NCBI RefSeq assembly: GCF_007018905.1
Contig: NZ_CP041402.1
Coordinates: 3,522,001 to 3,586,000 of the forward strand
Source of the DNA: Tardiphaga sp. vice304
GTDB taxonomy: Bacteria; Pseudomonadota; Alphaproteobacteria; Rhizobiales; Xanthobacteraceae
Direction of reading: 5' to 3'
DNA length: 64,000 nt
Below are positions 33,469-42,376 of this stretch, in pieces; position 1 is the stretch's first letter, and every line of letters begins with the position of its first letter. The notes beneath the pieces were generated by a model. It was not told the DNA's origin, searched no databases, and saw only the letters and a list, made by a program, of their open reading frames with translations. A program made the position numbers and the translations under genes.

Positions 33469-34242
33469 CTACTCGACCTTCGCCGGCTCCTGCGCCACGG
33501 CGCCGGTGTTCGCCACGCGCGCGGCATTTGCCATCTCGGCCAGCGCCGCGATCTTCTTCTGCGGGTCGGAGCCAGGCTGCACCACGCCGGCCGACATGAT
33601 CAGGGTCGCGGCATCCTCGGCGGACATGTCGATGTCGATGATCTTGCTCTTCGGCACGTAGAAGAAAAAGCCGGTAGTCGGGTTCGGCGCACACGGCAGG
33701 AACACCGAGATGTATTCGTCCTGGCCCGGCAGGCTGTTGCTGATCTCGACGCTGGGGGGCTGCGAGATCAGCACGATCGACCACATCCCCGGCGACGGGA
33801 ATTCGACCAGACCGACCTTGCGGAAGCTCGAGCCGGAACCCGAGAACAGCGTCTCGAATACCTGCTTCAGCCCGCGATAGATCGCGCGCACCACCGGCAT
33901 GCGGCCGAGCAGTTTTTCGCCGAGATCGACCAGCGTGCGGCCGATCAAATTGGCGGTGAGGAAGCCCAGCAGCGTCAGCGCCACGAAGGCGACGATCAGG
34001 CCGGAGCCGGGGATGTTGTAGGGCAGATACTGTTCCGGCCGATAGGCCTCGGGCACGAATGGCCGCACCAGGCCATCGACCCAGGTCACGAACCACCAGG
34101 TCAGGTAGAAGGTGATGGCGACCGGGCCGGCGACGATCAGGCCGGTGAGAAAGTAGGTGCGGATGCGGCCCATGAAGCCGCGCGGCGTCTCGGGCACGGG
34201 ATCACCGACGGGCATCGTCGGCGGCAGGTCGTTGCGGTCCAT
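33469..34242 (-). CDS. DUF502 membrane protein
   Basis: 257 aa. Two N-terminal membrane segments (YFLTGLIVAGPVAITFYLTW and GLIVAFVALTLLGFLTANLIG) precede a soluble domain with the typical VRAIYRGLKQVFETL, LVEFPSPGMWSIVLI and VFLPCAPNPTTGF. The tail is a variable Ala-rich region. It is convergent with the DedA gene and lies downstream of glmS on the same strand. Confidence 0.9.
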   Translation of the reverse strand: MDRNDLPPTMPVGDPVPETPRGFMGRIRTYFLTGLIVAGPVAITFYLTWWFVTWVDGLVRPFVPEAYRPEQYLPYNIPGSGLIVAFVALTLLGFLTANLIGRTLVDLGEKLLGRMPVVRAIYRGLKQVFETLFSGSGSSFRKVGLVEFPSPGMWSIVLISQPPSVEISNSLPGQDEYISVFLPCAPNPTTGFFFYVPKSKIIDIDMSAEDAATLIMSAGVVQPGSDPQKKIAALAEMANAARVANTGAVAQEPAKVE

Positions 34243-34391
34243 CAGCGTTCCAAATCCAGGGGCGCGGCGCGCATGGTGGCGCCGTTCGCGTTCGCCGACA
34301 TCCTAGCAGCTTTTCGCCGCTGCGGTGCAAAGTTGCCGCGCGGCAAAGAGCCGTTGACGGCCGGGATTTCCCGGCGTCCCGCAGATGCGCC

Positions 34392-36218
34392 CTATTCCAC
34401 CGTGACCGATTTTGCCAGATTACGCGGCTGGTCGACGTCGGTGCCCATGATGACGGCCGTGTGATAGGCCAGGAGCTGCACCGGAATGGCATAGACCATC
34501 GGCGTGAAGGTCGACGCCATGTCGGGCATGACGATGGTCACCAGCGACTCGACTGTGGCCTCCTCCGCGCCCTTGGCGTCGGTCATCAGGATGATCCGGC
34601 CGCCGCGCGCCGCGACTTCCTGCATGTTTGACACGGTCTTCTCGAACACCCGGTCGAACGGCGCGATCACCACCACCGGCATGTTCTCGTCGATCAGCGC
34701 GATCGGCCCATGCTTGAGCTCGCCGGCGGCATAGCCCTCGGCATGGATGTAGGAAATTTCCTTCAGCTTCAGCGCGCCTTCCAGCGCCAGCGGGTAGCTC
34801 GTGCCGCGGCCGAGATAGAGCACGTCCTGGCATTTGGCGATGTCGCGGGCGAGCTTCTCGATCAAGGGCTCGGTGGTCAGCGCCTCGGCCATCAGGCGCG
34901 GAATCTCGACCAGGCCATGCACCAGCTTGGCTTCGTCCGCATCCGAGAGTTCGCCGCGCGCCTTGCCGGCAGCGACCGCGAGCGCGGCCAGCACCATCAG
35001 CTGGCAGGTGAACGCCTTGGTCGAGGCGACGCCGATTTCCGGGCCAGCCAGCGTCGGCATCACCGTCTCGCTCTCGCGCGCAATGGTCGAGGTCGACACA
35101 TTGACCACCGACAGCGTGTGCATGCCCTGTTCCTTGGCATAGCGCAGAGCTGCGAGCGTGTCGGCGGTCTCGCCGGATTGCGAGATGAAGATCGCCAGAT
35201 CGCCCTTGCGCACCGGCGCTTCGCGGTAGCGGAATTCGGAGGCGACATCGAGCTCGACCGGCACGCGGCCGAGCCGCTCGAACCAGTATTTGGCGACGTA
35301 GCCGGCGTAGCTCGCCGTACCGCAGGCGGTGATCGAGATGCGCTGGATGTCCTTGAAGTCGAACGGCAGCTTGACCGGCAGCGAGACGCGCTCGCTGGCC
35401 ATGTCGACATAGCGCGCCAGCGTGTGGCCGACGACTTCCGGCTGCTCGTGGATTTCCTTGGCCATGAAGTGGCGGTAGTTCGCCTTGTCGACCATGAAGC
35501 TTGAGGCGCCCGACTTCAGGATCTCGCGCTTGACGACCTTGCCGTGCTCGTCGTGCACCACCGCGCCCTTGCGGTTCAGGACCACCCAGTCGCCATCCTC
35601 GAGATAGCTGATGTCATCGGTAAAAGGCGCCAGCGCGATGGCGTCGGAGCCGAGATACATCTCGCCGTCGCCATAGCCGATCGCGAGCGGCGATCCCTTG
35701 CGGGCGCCGATCATCAGGTTCGGGTGCCCCTCGAAGATGAAGGCCAGCGCGAAGGCACCGCGCAGCAGCGGCAGCGCCTGCTTGACGGCTTCCTGCGGCG
35801 AGGCGTCGTTCATGACGAAGGAATTGACCAGATGGGCGACCACCTCGGTATCGGTCTCGCTGGCGAACACCGCGCCCTTGGCTTCGAGCTGCATCCGCAA
35901 CTCACGAAAATTCTCGATGATGCCGTTATGCACGACGGCGACGCCGCCCGCGGCATGGGGATGGGCGTTGGCAACGGTCGGCTTGCCGTGCGTGGCCCAG
36001 CGGGTATGTCCGATGCCGATATGGCCGGTCAGCGGCGACTGGGCGAGCGTGGCTTCGAGGTTCTTCAATTTGCCTTCGGCGCGGCGGCGCTCGAGATGAT
36101 CGCCCTCCAGCGTCGCCACGCCAGCGGAATCATAGCCGCGATATTCCAGCCGCTTCAGCGAATCCACGATCTGGTCCGCTACGGGACCGCGTCCCAAAAT
36201 TCCGACAATGCCGCACAT
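34392..36218 (-). CDS. glmS: Glutamine-fructose-6-phosphate aminotransferase (isomerizing)
   Basis: 608 aa, full length. It makes glucosamine-6-phosphate from fructose-6-phosphate and glutamine, the first step to peptidoglycan and LPS amino sugars. The N-terminal nucleophile is Cys2 (MCGIVGILGRG) in the glutaminase domain, with HTRWATHG. Two SIS isomerase domains (ITACGTASYAGYVAKYWFE and FLGRGTSYPLALEGALKL-like) follow, and the family's C-terminal LAKSVTVE is present. It lies downstream of glmU on the same strand, with a small opposite-strand gene between. Confidence 0.97.
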   Translation of the reverse strand: MCGIVGILGRGPVADQIVDSLKRLEYRGYDSAGVATLEGDHLERRRAEGKLKNLEATLAQSPLTGHIGIGHTRWATHGKPTVANAHPHAAGGVAVVHNGIIENFRELRMQLEAKGAVFASETDTEVVAHLVNSFVMNDASPQEAVKQALPLLRGAFALAFIFEGHPNLMIGARKGSPLAIGYGDGEMYLGSDAIALAPFTDDISYLEDGDWVVLNRKGAVVHDEHGKVVKREILKSGASSFMVDKANYRHFMAKEIHEQPEVVGHTLARYVDMASERVSLPVKLPFDFKDIQRISITACGTASYAGYVAKYWFERLGRVPVELDVASEFRYREAPVRKGDLAIFISQSGETADTLAALRYAKEQGMHTLSVVNVSTSTIARESETVMPTLAGPEIGVASTKAFTCQLMVLAALAVAAGKARGELSDADEAKLVHGLVEIPRLMAEALTTEPLIEKLARDIAKCQDVLYLGRGTSYPLALEGALKLKEISYIHAEGYAAGELKHGPIALIDENMPVVVIAPFDRVFEKTVSNMQEVAARGGRIILMTDAKGAEEATVESLVTIVMPDMASTFTPMVYAIPVQLLAYHTAVIMGTDVDQPRNLAKSVTVE

Positions 36219-36412
36219 GCGGGTACATCTCTCCGAGGTATTAAAGTGCCAGAAGACTCCGGCCTCTCTTAGCGAGAAACGCCAAGGTCTTGTTACTCAA
36301 TTATTATTGCCGATTGAGACAGATTTCGGCGGATCTGCCCCGGATTTTGCGCGGCGGGTTTAACAGCTCATTAACGGCTTTGGCGGAGCTTCTCCATACC
36401 GGAGGTAGCGCC

Positions 36413-36601
36413 ATGAGAGATCCTCGCGAACCCAGGTCGCCGTCCCAGAGCCGGCTGGCGCATTGGCCGCCGCCGGTGCGCAGCGCCGAGATCCTGCGCA
36501 AGTTGATCCGGCAGCCGCATGCACCGGACGAGCCCGTCAACCGCGCGGTGCGTCGCGGCTGGCGGCTGAAACGCGAATTATTCTCCGACGAGGAATCATG
36601 A
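36413..36601 (+). CDS. Small basic hypothetical protein between glmS and glmU
   Basis: 62 aa from the ATG at 36413, with a strong GGAGG seven bases upstream. It is rich in Arg and Pro (RDPREPRSPSQSRLAHWPPP, RKLIRQPH, RRGWRLKREL) and ends DEES. It runs opposite to glmU and glmS and its stop is six bases from the glmU stop. No domain is recognised. The ribosome site argues for a real gene. Confidence 0.6.
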   Translation: MRDPREPRSPSQSRLAHWPPPVRSAEILRKLIRQPHAPDEPVNRAVRRGWRLKRELFSDEES

Positions 36602-36607
36602 CCAGGC

Positions 36608-37960
36608 TCATTTCGGCTTTTTGGCCGCCATCCGCTCGTCGCGAAACCGCTTCGCCCAGCCATCCTTGACCGCCACCGGGCTGCGTTCGAAGGCCAGCGC
36701 GTCGTCCGGCACATCGCGCGTAATCACCGAGCCGGAGCCGATATAAGCCCCGGCGCCGATCGTCACCGGCGCCACCAGCGACGAGTTCGAGCCGACGAAG
36801 GCGCCGGCGCCGATCGAGGTCTTGTGCTTGTTGAAGCCGTCGTAATTGCAGGTGATGGTGCCCGCGCCGATATTGGCGCCGGCCCCGATATGGGTGTCGC
36901 CGATGTAAGTGAGGTGATTGACCTTGACCCCGGCCTCCAGGATCGCGGCCTTGGTCTCGACGAAATTGCCGATCCGCGCGCCGTCCCCGACCTTGGTCCC
37001 CGGCCGCAGCCGCGCATAGGGGCCGATCGAGGCATTCCGGCCGATCGCGGCCTGCACCAGATGCGAGAAGGCGTGAATCACCGCGCCGTCGGCAATGCTG
37101 ACGCCCGGCCCGATCACCACGTAATGCTCGATCGTGACGTCGCGGCCGAAACTGGTGTCGGCGGCGAGATAGACGGTTTCGGGCGCGATGATGGTGACGC
37201 CGGCGTCGAGCGCCGCCTTGCGCAATCGCGCCTGCATGATCGCCTCGGCCTCGGCGAGCTGCGCCTTGGTGTTGATGCCGCGGACCTCGTCTTCGGCGGT
37301 CTCGATCACGCAGGCCTGCAGGCCCATCGCGCGGACCACTTCGACCGCATCGGTCAGATAGTATTCGCCCTTGCTGTTCGCCTTGCCGATCTTCTCGATC
37401 ACGGCCAGCGCGGTCCTGCCGTCGAACGCCATCATCCCGGCATTGCACAGATCGACCGCTCGCTCCGCGGGCGTGGCGTCGGCATGTTCGCGGATCGCCA
37501 CCAACTGGTCGCCCTCGACCAGCAGCCGGCCGTAACCGGTCGGATCCTTGGCGCGAAAGCCCAGCACCGCCAGCGCCGCGCCGGCCTTCAGCGGCGCCCG
37601 CAGACGTTCAAACGTCTCGGCCGAGATCAGCGGCGTATCGCCGAAAGCGACCAGCAGATCATCGGCGCCGTTGGCAATGGCTTGTTTGGCGGCGAGCACG
37701 GCATGCGCGGTGCCGAGCCGTTCGCGCTGGATGAACGTCGCCGCATCCGGCCGGGCGCGCGTCGCCTCATCGGCTACCGGCTGGTGGTCCGGGCCGACCA
37801 CCACGGCGAGCGCCGATCCAGGGCCGGCCGGGGCAGCGCCAAGCACATGGGCGAGCAGCGACTGGCCGGCGACCTGATGCAGAACCTTCGGCGTCGACGA
37901 ACGCATCCGTGTGCCCTCGCCGGCGGCGAGCACGATGGTCAGGCTGGTTCTGCCGGTCAT
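36608..37960 (-). CDS. glmU: Bifunctional GlcN-1-P acetyltransferase / UDP-GlcNAc pyrophosphorylase
   Basis: 450 aa from the ATG at 37960, the usual length. The N-terminal nucleotidyltransferase has [15 protein letters not shown] and EYYLTDAVE. The C-terminal left-handed beta-helix acetyltransferase has hexapeptide repeats such as [15 protein letters not shown] and [11 protein letters not shown]. It makes UDP-GlcNAc. It precedes glmS on the same strand, giving the amino-sugar pathway order. It diverges from the SPOR-like gene at 38142. Confidence 0.97.
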   Translation of the reverse strand: MTGRTSLTIVLAAGEGTRMRSSTPKVLHQVAGQSLLAHVLGAAPAGPGSALAVVVGPDHQPVADEATRARPDAATFIQRERLGTAHAVLAAKQAIANGADDLLVAFGDTPLISAETFERLRAPLKAGAALAVLGFRAKDPTGYGRLLVEGDQLVAIREHADATPAERAVDLCNAGMMAFDGRTALAVIEKIGKANSKGEYYLTDAVEVVRAMGLQACVIETAEDEVRGINTKAQLAEAEAIMQARLRKAALDAGVTIIAPETVYLAADTSFGRDVTIEHYVVIGPGVSIADGAVIHAFSHLVQAAIGRNASIGPYARLRPGTKVGDGARIGNFVETKAAILEAGVKVNHLTYIGDTHIGAGANIGAGTITCNYDGFNKHKTSIGAGAFVGSNSSLVAPVTIGAGAYIGSGSVITRDVPDDALAFERSPVAVKDGWAKRFRDERMAAKKPK

Positions 37961-38141
37961 CCGAATCCCCGTGTTGTGCGCGCAGCGCGCAGCCGCCCTC
38001 CATAAAGCGTTTTCGAGCAAAGAGGAAAGCGGTTTTACCGCATCCATCGCGCGCGGAACTCAGGTTACGCCGTGGTTTCCTGTATTGTTGAAGTGTGATT
38101 CGAATGGGCGCAGCGGGCGCCCGGGAAGCACCAAGGCGGGT

Positions 38142-39368
38142 ATGGCAGACGATCGCGACAAATGGGCCGATACGCTTTCGGCCGAGCCTGCCGGGGGCTG
38201 GCTGACGGGGCTTGTGGCGGAAGAAGATACGTTCGACCGCCGCACGCTGTGGCGGCTGGGTTCGTGGGGCGCCGGCGCCGTGGCTGCCGTGATCGTGGCC
38301 GTGCTGGCCAGCCAGTCGCACTCAAAGCTCCGCCGCGAACAGGGCGCTTCCGCCCAATTGATGGCGCAGCAGTCGCAGCAGATCCAGTTCGTTGCCAAAG
38401 AGACCCAGAACGAGGCCCGGCGGCTGTCGCAGGCGATCGAGACGCTAAACGGCGACCGCGACCGGCTGTATTCCCGCGTCACTTCGATCGAACAGGGGCT
38501 CGAATCGGTGACCGGCTCGATCAAGCGCCAGGCCGTGGCAACGGCTCCCCCGGCCCTGCCTGCCCTCCCACCTGCCCTGCCGCCTGCCACCCTGTCGGCT
38601 GCCGCCCTGTCGGCTGCCACCGTCGAACCTGTCCTGCACGTCAATGCCGTACCGTCGATGGCGCCCGCGCCTTCGATGCCGCCGTCGCCACCGCCGTCGA
38701 TCGCGCCAGTGACCGTCGTCGCGCCGGTTGAGCCACCGCGGCCGTCCGCTGCCGCTTCGATAGCGGCTTCCGCGCCGCTGATGGCCCCGAAATCGATCTT
38801 GGCGCCCCCCGACGCCACCGCCGCCCGTCTCATCGAACCGCCATCGCCTGAACCCGCCAAGGCACCGGACACCACGGCTTCCGTTCATCCCATAGCACCC
38901 GAGCCGGCCGCGATCTCGGAGCCTGGCGCAACGCCGGTGCCGCGGACCGAATTCGGCGTCGATCTCGGCGGCGCCAATTCGGTGGAAGGTCTTCGCGCCT
39001 TATGGCGCGGCCTCGCCAGCACCAGGGAACTGAACGGGCTGCGCCCGGTCATGATCATCCGGGAGCGCAATGGCGGCTATGGCATGCAACTGCGGCTAAT
39101 TGCCGGCCCGCTTGGCGACGCGGCCGCCGCCGCCCGGCTCTGCGCCGTGCTGATCGAAAGCAAGCGGGCCTGCGAAACCGCGGTGTTCGACGGCCAGCGG
39201 CTGGCGCTGAAGAACGACGCGCGGCCGGAAGCGGCACCGCCGCCGCGCCGCCGCGCCGCGCCAAAGCAGGAACGCACCGAGCGCGCCCCGCCGCCGCCGC
39301 CCGCCGAAGAGCCGGCACCGCCGCCGAAGCCGGCCTCCACGCTGAGCTCGATCCTCGGCCTGCGCTAG
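38142..39368 (+). CDS. Membrane-anchored proline-rich protein with a SPOR-like end
   Basis: 408 aa from the ATG at 38142. One membrane segment (about residues 43-62, WGAGAVAAVIVAVLAS) is followed by a coiled coil (QLMAQQSQQIQFVAKETQNE). Next comes a long Ala/Pro-rich linker (about residues 130-270). The compact domain after it has FGVDLGGANSVEGLRALW, GYGMQLRLIAGPL and ARLCAVL, like SPOR peptidoglycan-binding repeats. The tail is again Pro-rich. The layout suggests a cell-wall or septum-associated protein, which would fit its position beside glmU, but the SPOR assignment is by pattern. Confidence 0.66.
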   Translation: MADDRDKWADTLSAEPAGGWLTGLVAEEDTFDRRTLWRLGSWGAGAVAAVIVAVLASQSHSKLRREQGASAQLMAQQSQQIQFVAKETQNEARRLSQAIETLNGDRDRLYSRVTSIEQGLESVTGSIKRQAVATAPPALPALPPALPPATLSAAALSAATVEPVLHVNAVPSMAPAPSMPPSPPPSIAPVTVVAPVEPPRPSAAASIAASAPLMAPKSILAPPDATAARLIEPPSPEPAKAPDTTASVHPIAPEPAAISEPGATPVPRTEFGVDLGGANSVEGLRALWRGLASTRELNGLRPVMIIRERNGGYGMQLRLIAGPLGDAAAAARLCAVLIESKRACETAVFDGQRLALKNDARPEAAPPPRRRAAPKQERTERAPPPPPAEEPAPPPKPASTLSSILGLR

Positions 39369-39432
39369 CAGCGAAACACCTCCACCCGACTGCCGGGTTG
39401 TCCCGCAGCGCGATCCGAACCATAGTCAGGCC

Positions 39433-39813
39433 ATGAAAAAAGATCCGTTCCGCCTCACCGCCCGCCAGGTTCAGTGGCTTCTCATCGTCGGCTTCGTCAG
39501 CGTCGGCTATGCGATCTATTTGCGTTACATGGCGATCGAATTGTCGTCCGTGGCGCTGGCCTGCGACGCAGGCCTGCCGACCATGCTGTGCAAGACGCGG
39601 CTGTTGATGACCGCGCTGTTCAAGAGTTCGGTGTTCGGCATCGCGGCGGTGGTGATCGCGGTGCTCAACCTGATGCGGCCGTCGATCGTGCTGTTGACCG
39701 GCGCCATCGTCGCCGCCGGCTTCGGCATCGTCTTGTACAATATCGGCCTGTCGGGCCTGGCGATCGGGCTGCTTATTCTGGGATTTGCACGGCCCGCGCC
39801 CGCCACAGCGTAA
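39433..39813 (+). CDS. Four-segment membrane protein
   Basis: 126 aa. Four hydrophobic segments are visible (QWLLIVGFVSVGYAIYL, SVFGIAAVVIAVLNL, SIVLLTGAIVAAGFGIVL and SGLAIGLLILGFA). A pair of cysteines (ALACDAGLPTMLCK) lies in the first loop and could form a disulfide. Its 3' end overlaps the ndvC end by about 41 bases, convergently. Function unknown. Confidence 0.72.
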   Translation: MKKDPFRLTARQVQWLLIVGFVSVGYAIYLRYMAIELSSVALACDAGLPTMLCKTRLLMTALFKSSVFGIAAVVIAVLNLMRPSIVLLTGAIVAAGFGIVLYNIGLSGLAIGLLILGFARPAPATA

Positions 39814-41461
39814 TGGCTAACAACAGGTAGATCGCGCAGGTCCACAGCGACTGCCAGTTGTCCGGCCCCTCGTTGAAGCCGATGTAGACCACCGACAGCG
39901 CCAGCACGCCGGCGAACACCGATTCGGCGATCGGGCGATCGCCGTGCTGCGGGCGGTTGACCAGCATCAGTCCGGCAAACGGCACCACGGCCATCGTCAG
40001 CGCGGCGAAGGGGAAATCGCGGTAGCGCGGATCGAACACGAAACCGAGCGCGGTTTCCGCGCCGACCAGCGCCGTCACCGCCAGCGTCAGCCCGAGCAGC
40101 ACGGTGAGGAACGAGCCCGTCCGGTACGGCTTGGGGCCTAACAGTTCGAGGAACGTCGGCAGCGCGCGGCCGGACATCGTGAAATAGGCGCAGAGCAGCG
40201 GCGAGGCCACGCCGGCCGCCAGCAAGCCCCCCCAGCGCAGCACCACGCCGGTGCCAAAACTCTCATAGACCAGCTTGTCAAAGGCGACGCCGAGCAGGAT
40301 GCCGGCGGAGGTCGCCGAGATCGCCACGGTGATCCAGGCCAGCAGCCGCGGCGTCCACGGACGCCTGCGCAGCGCGAGCATGCCGACGGCGAAGGTCAGG
40401 AAACTCAGTCCCAGGCCGAGGCCCATCTGCAGCTTCCACGCCGGATAGTTGGTGATCGGCACACCGGCCGGGTATTTCAGCGCGCGGGCATCGGCATCGA
40501 TCAGGCCCCAATAGCCGCCGACCGTGCCTTCGAGATTGCGTTTCCACGGCTGGTCATAGGCCTCGATCAGATTGACGCGGAAGTTTTCTTTCTTGGCGAG
40601 ATCGAGGATTTCCGACACCACGCGCGCCTGGTTGGCCCGCGACGGCAGCGCGCCGTCGCGCATCCGTCCGGCGCTCGGCCAGCCGGTCTCGCCGATCAGG
40701 ATTTCCTTGGCGGGGAACGCGACCGCGACGCGCTTGCGGATCGAATCGACATGGGCGGCGGCGTTCTTCGCCCGGATCGGGAAGTCTTCCCAATAAGGCA
40801 GGATATGGATGGTGAGGAAATCCACAGCGTCATAGAGTTCGCGGTTCTTCAGCCAGAATTCCCAGACATCGGCATAGGTGACGGGAACCTTGACCTGCGA
40901 TTTCACCGACCGGATGTTGGCGGCCAGATCCGCGGCGGTCATTTCGCCGCGCAGCAGCACTTCATTGCCGACCACGACGGCGCTGATGGTGTTCGGATAT
41001 TCCTTGGTCAGCTGCACCGCGATGGCGATCTGGGCGAGGTTCTTCAGCCGGTTGCTGCCGAGCCAGATCCCCTGGATCACCTTCAGGCCGACCTTGCTGG
41101 CCAGTTCCGGGACCTGATCGAGGCCGTTCTCGATCGAATAGGTCCGCACGCATTTCGAGATCTTGGCGAGTTGGGCCAGATCCTGCGCCATCTGCTCGGT
41201 CGAGATCATCGTGGTGGGAACGAGCGGGGTCTGCTCGCCCCGGAACGGCGCGTAGGACACGCATTCCAGCTTGTCGGCGGGATCGATCGGCGCGCGCGCC
41301 AGCGAGACGGGTGTGGCCAGCCACCACCAAACCGCCGCGATCGAGCAAAGGGATAACAGGAGAAGCGCCAGCGGCGTGCGATAGGAAATCGGTTCCGTCC
41401 TCCATAGACGTCCGTCGATTAGCCCGTCATCGCCGTTCTGCCAAGAGCAGCTTGCAGGCAA
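39773..41461 (-). CDS. ndvC: Cyclic beta-glucan synthesis protein NdvC (GH17-like, membrane)
   Basis: 562 aa from the TTG at 41461, the only start before the first membrane segment because TGA directly precedes it. One N-terminal membrane segment is followed by a glycoside hydrolase 17-like domain (about residues 60-330) with VVGNEVLLRG and IGETGWPSAG, the two GH17 glutamates. The C-terminal half has about eight membrane segments. In B. japonicum NdvC is needed for the beta-1,6 linkages of cyclic beta-1,3;1,6-glucans. It diverges from the gene at 41642. Confidence 0.85.
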   Translation of the reverse strand: MPASCSWQNGDDGLIDGRLWRTEPISYRTPLALLLLSLCSIAAVWWWLATPVSLARAPIDPADKLECVSYAPFRGEQTPLVPTTMISTEQMAQDLAQLAKISKCVRTYSIENGLDQVPELASKVGLKVIQGIWLGSNRLKNLAQIAIAVQLTKEYPNTISAVVVGNEVLLRGEMTAADLAANIRSVKSQVKVPVTYADVWEFWLKNRELYDAVDFLTIHILPYWEDFPIRAKNAAAHVDSIRKRVAVAFPAKEILIGETGWPSAGRMRDGALPSRANQARVVSEILDLAKKENFRVNLIEAYDQPWKRNLEGTVGGYWGLIDADARALKYPAGVPITNYPAWKLQMGLGLGLSFLTFAVGMLALRRRPWTPRLLAWITVAISATSAGILLGVAFDKLVYESFGTGVVLRWGGLLAAGVASPLLCAYFTMSGRALPTFLELLGPKPYRTGSFLTVLLGLTLAVTALVGAETALGFVFDPRYRDFPFAALTMAVVPFAGLMLVNRPQHGDRPIAESVFAGVLALSVVYIGFNEGPDNWQSLWTCAIYLLLAITLWRARAVQIPE

Positions 41462-41641
41462 TCACAGCCACGTCGTCGCAGTTGCTCGCGGATTGATCAC
41501 AAACTTCGTACATTGCTGGACAAAATCCAAAATGTCCGTCATGGGATTCAAGCGCGGTCTCCGCCGTATTGGGGACCTAATTAAGCGGCATCTGACACGG
41601 GCGTCATCGGCGCTCTGGCAGACAACCTTATCGGGGACTTC

Positions 41642-42193
41642 ATGCGTCGACTGGTGTTCGGGTTCCAAAAGTCGGTTGTTCGCGGCGTCGCCGTCTCTGG
41701 CCTGGCCATGCTGCTTGGCGTCAGCGGCGCCGTCGCGCAAAGCGCAGCCCAGGAGCAGAAGCCAGCGGCCAACGCACCCACCCCGGCCGATGTCGCCCGC
41801 GACAGCCAGAAGAAGACCGACGAATTCGTCGAAGCGACCAATTCCATCAACGGCCCCGCCGGCAACCCGGAATGCGTCTGGCTCGGCCGGCGCGTCGTGG
41901 TGCTGATGTGGCGCGACGATCTCGATACCGCGTTCCGGCATCTCGATCTGTATGACCGGTTCGGCTGCCCCGGCGGCCATGTGCAGGCGACGTTCCGCTG
42001 CCTGGTCCGGTTCGGTGCGCTCGATCCGAAAGTGCCGGACAGCCTGAACGGCCGCGTCCACGCATGCTGGATCAATCCGAGCGCGCAGCCGCAGAATGCC
42101 TCGATCATCCCCGTCACGCCCGCGCCGAGCGGCGGTGCCGCCCCGGCGCCCAGTGCGGCGCCGGAGCCCAAGCCGGCCGACGCGCCGAAGTAA
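41642..42193 (+). CDS. Secreted protein between ndvC and ndvB
   Basis: 183 aa. A signal peptide (VRGVAVSGLAMLLGVSGAVAQ) is followed by a polar linker and a compact domain with three or four cysteines (ECVWLGRRVVVLMW, RFGCPGGHV, TFRCLVRFG, HACWINP). The tail is Pro/Ala-rich. It lies between two cyclic beta-glucan genes and is co-oriented with ndvB. An ndvD gene has been described in the B. japonicum ndv region, but I cannot tell whether this is it. Confidence 0.75.
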   Translation: MRRLVFGFQKSVVRGVAVSGLAMLLGVSGAVAQSAAQEQKPAANAPTPADVARDSQKKTDEFVEATNSINGPAGNPECVWLGRRVVVLMWRDDLDTAFRHLDLYDRFGCPGGHVQATFRCLVRFGALDPKVPDSLNGRVHACWINPSAQPQNASIIPVTPAPSGGAAPAPSAAPEPKPADAPK

Positions 42194-42376
42194 TAAGGCG
42201 GCGTCGGACGGCGGCAATTTGTTTCCCGTTGGCAACGATCGCCCTGAAAACGCCACGGCGTCATAAGAGTAGTTAATTCGTGTGGCAGCGATCCGAAATC
42301 GCTGCCATCGTACTGGTTGGACCTAGGGGACGGGTCCGCAGACCGGCCACGCTCGCCCCGTCATGGTTTATTCGCG

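Noticed and set aside
36219..36412. A glmS ribozyme or riboswitch upstream of glmS
   Set aside because: No recognisable ribozyme core is visible, and such ribozymes are known mainly from Gram-positive bacteria.
38580..38780. Pro/Ala/Ser repeats in the SPOR-like protein as a CRISPR-like or tandem DNA array
   Set aside because: The repeats are short, degenerate and explained by a coding proline-rich linker.
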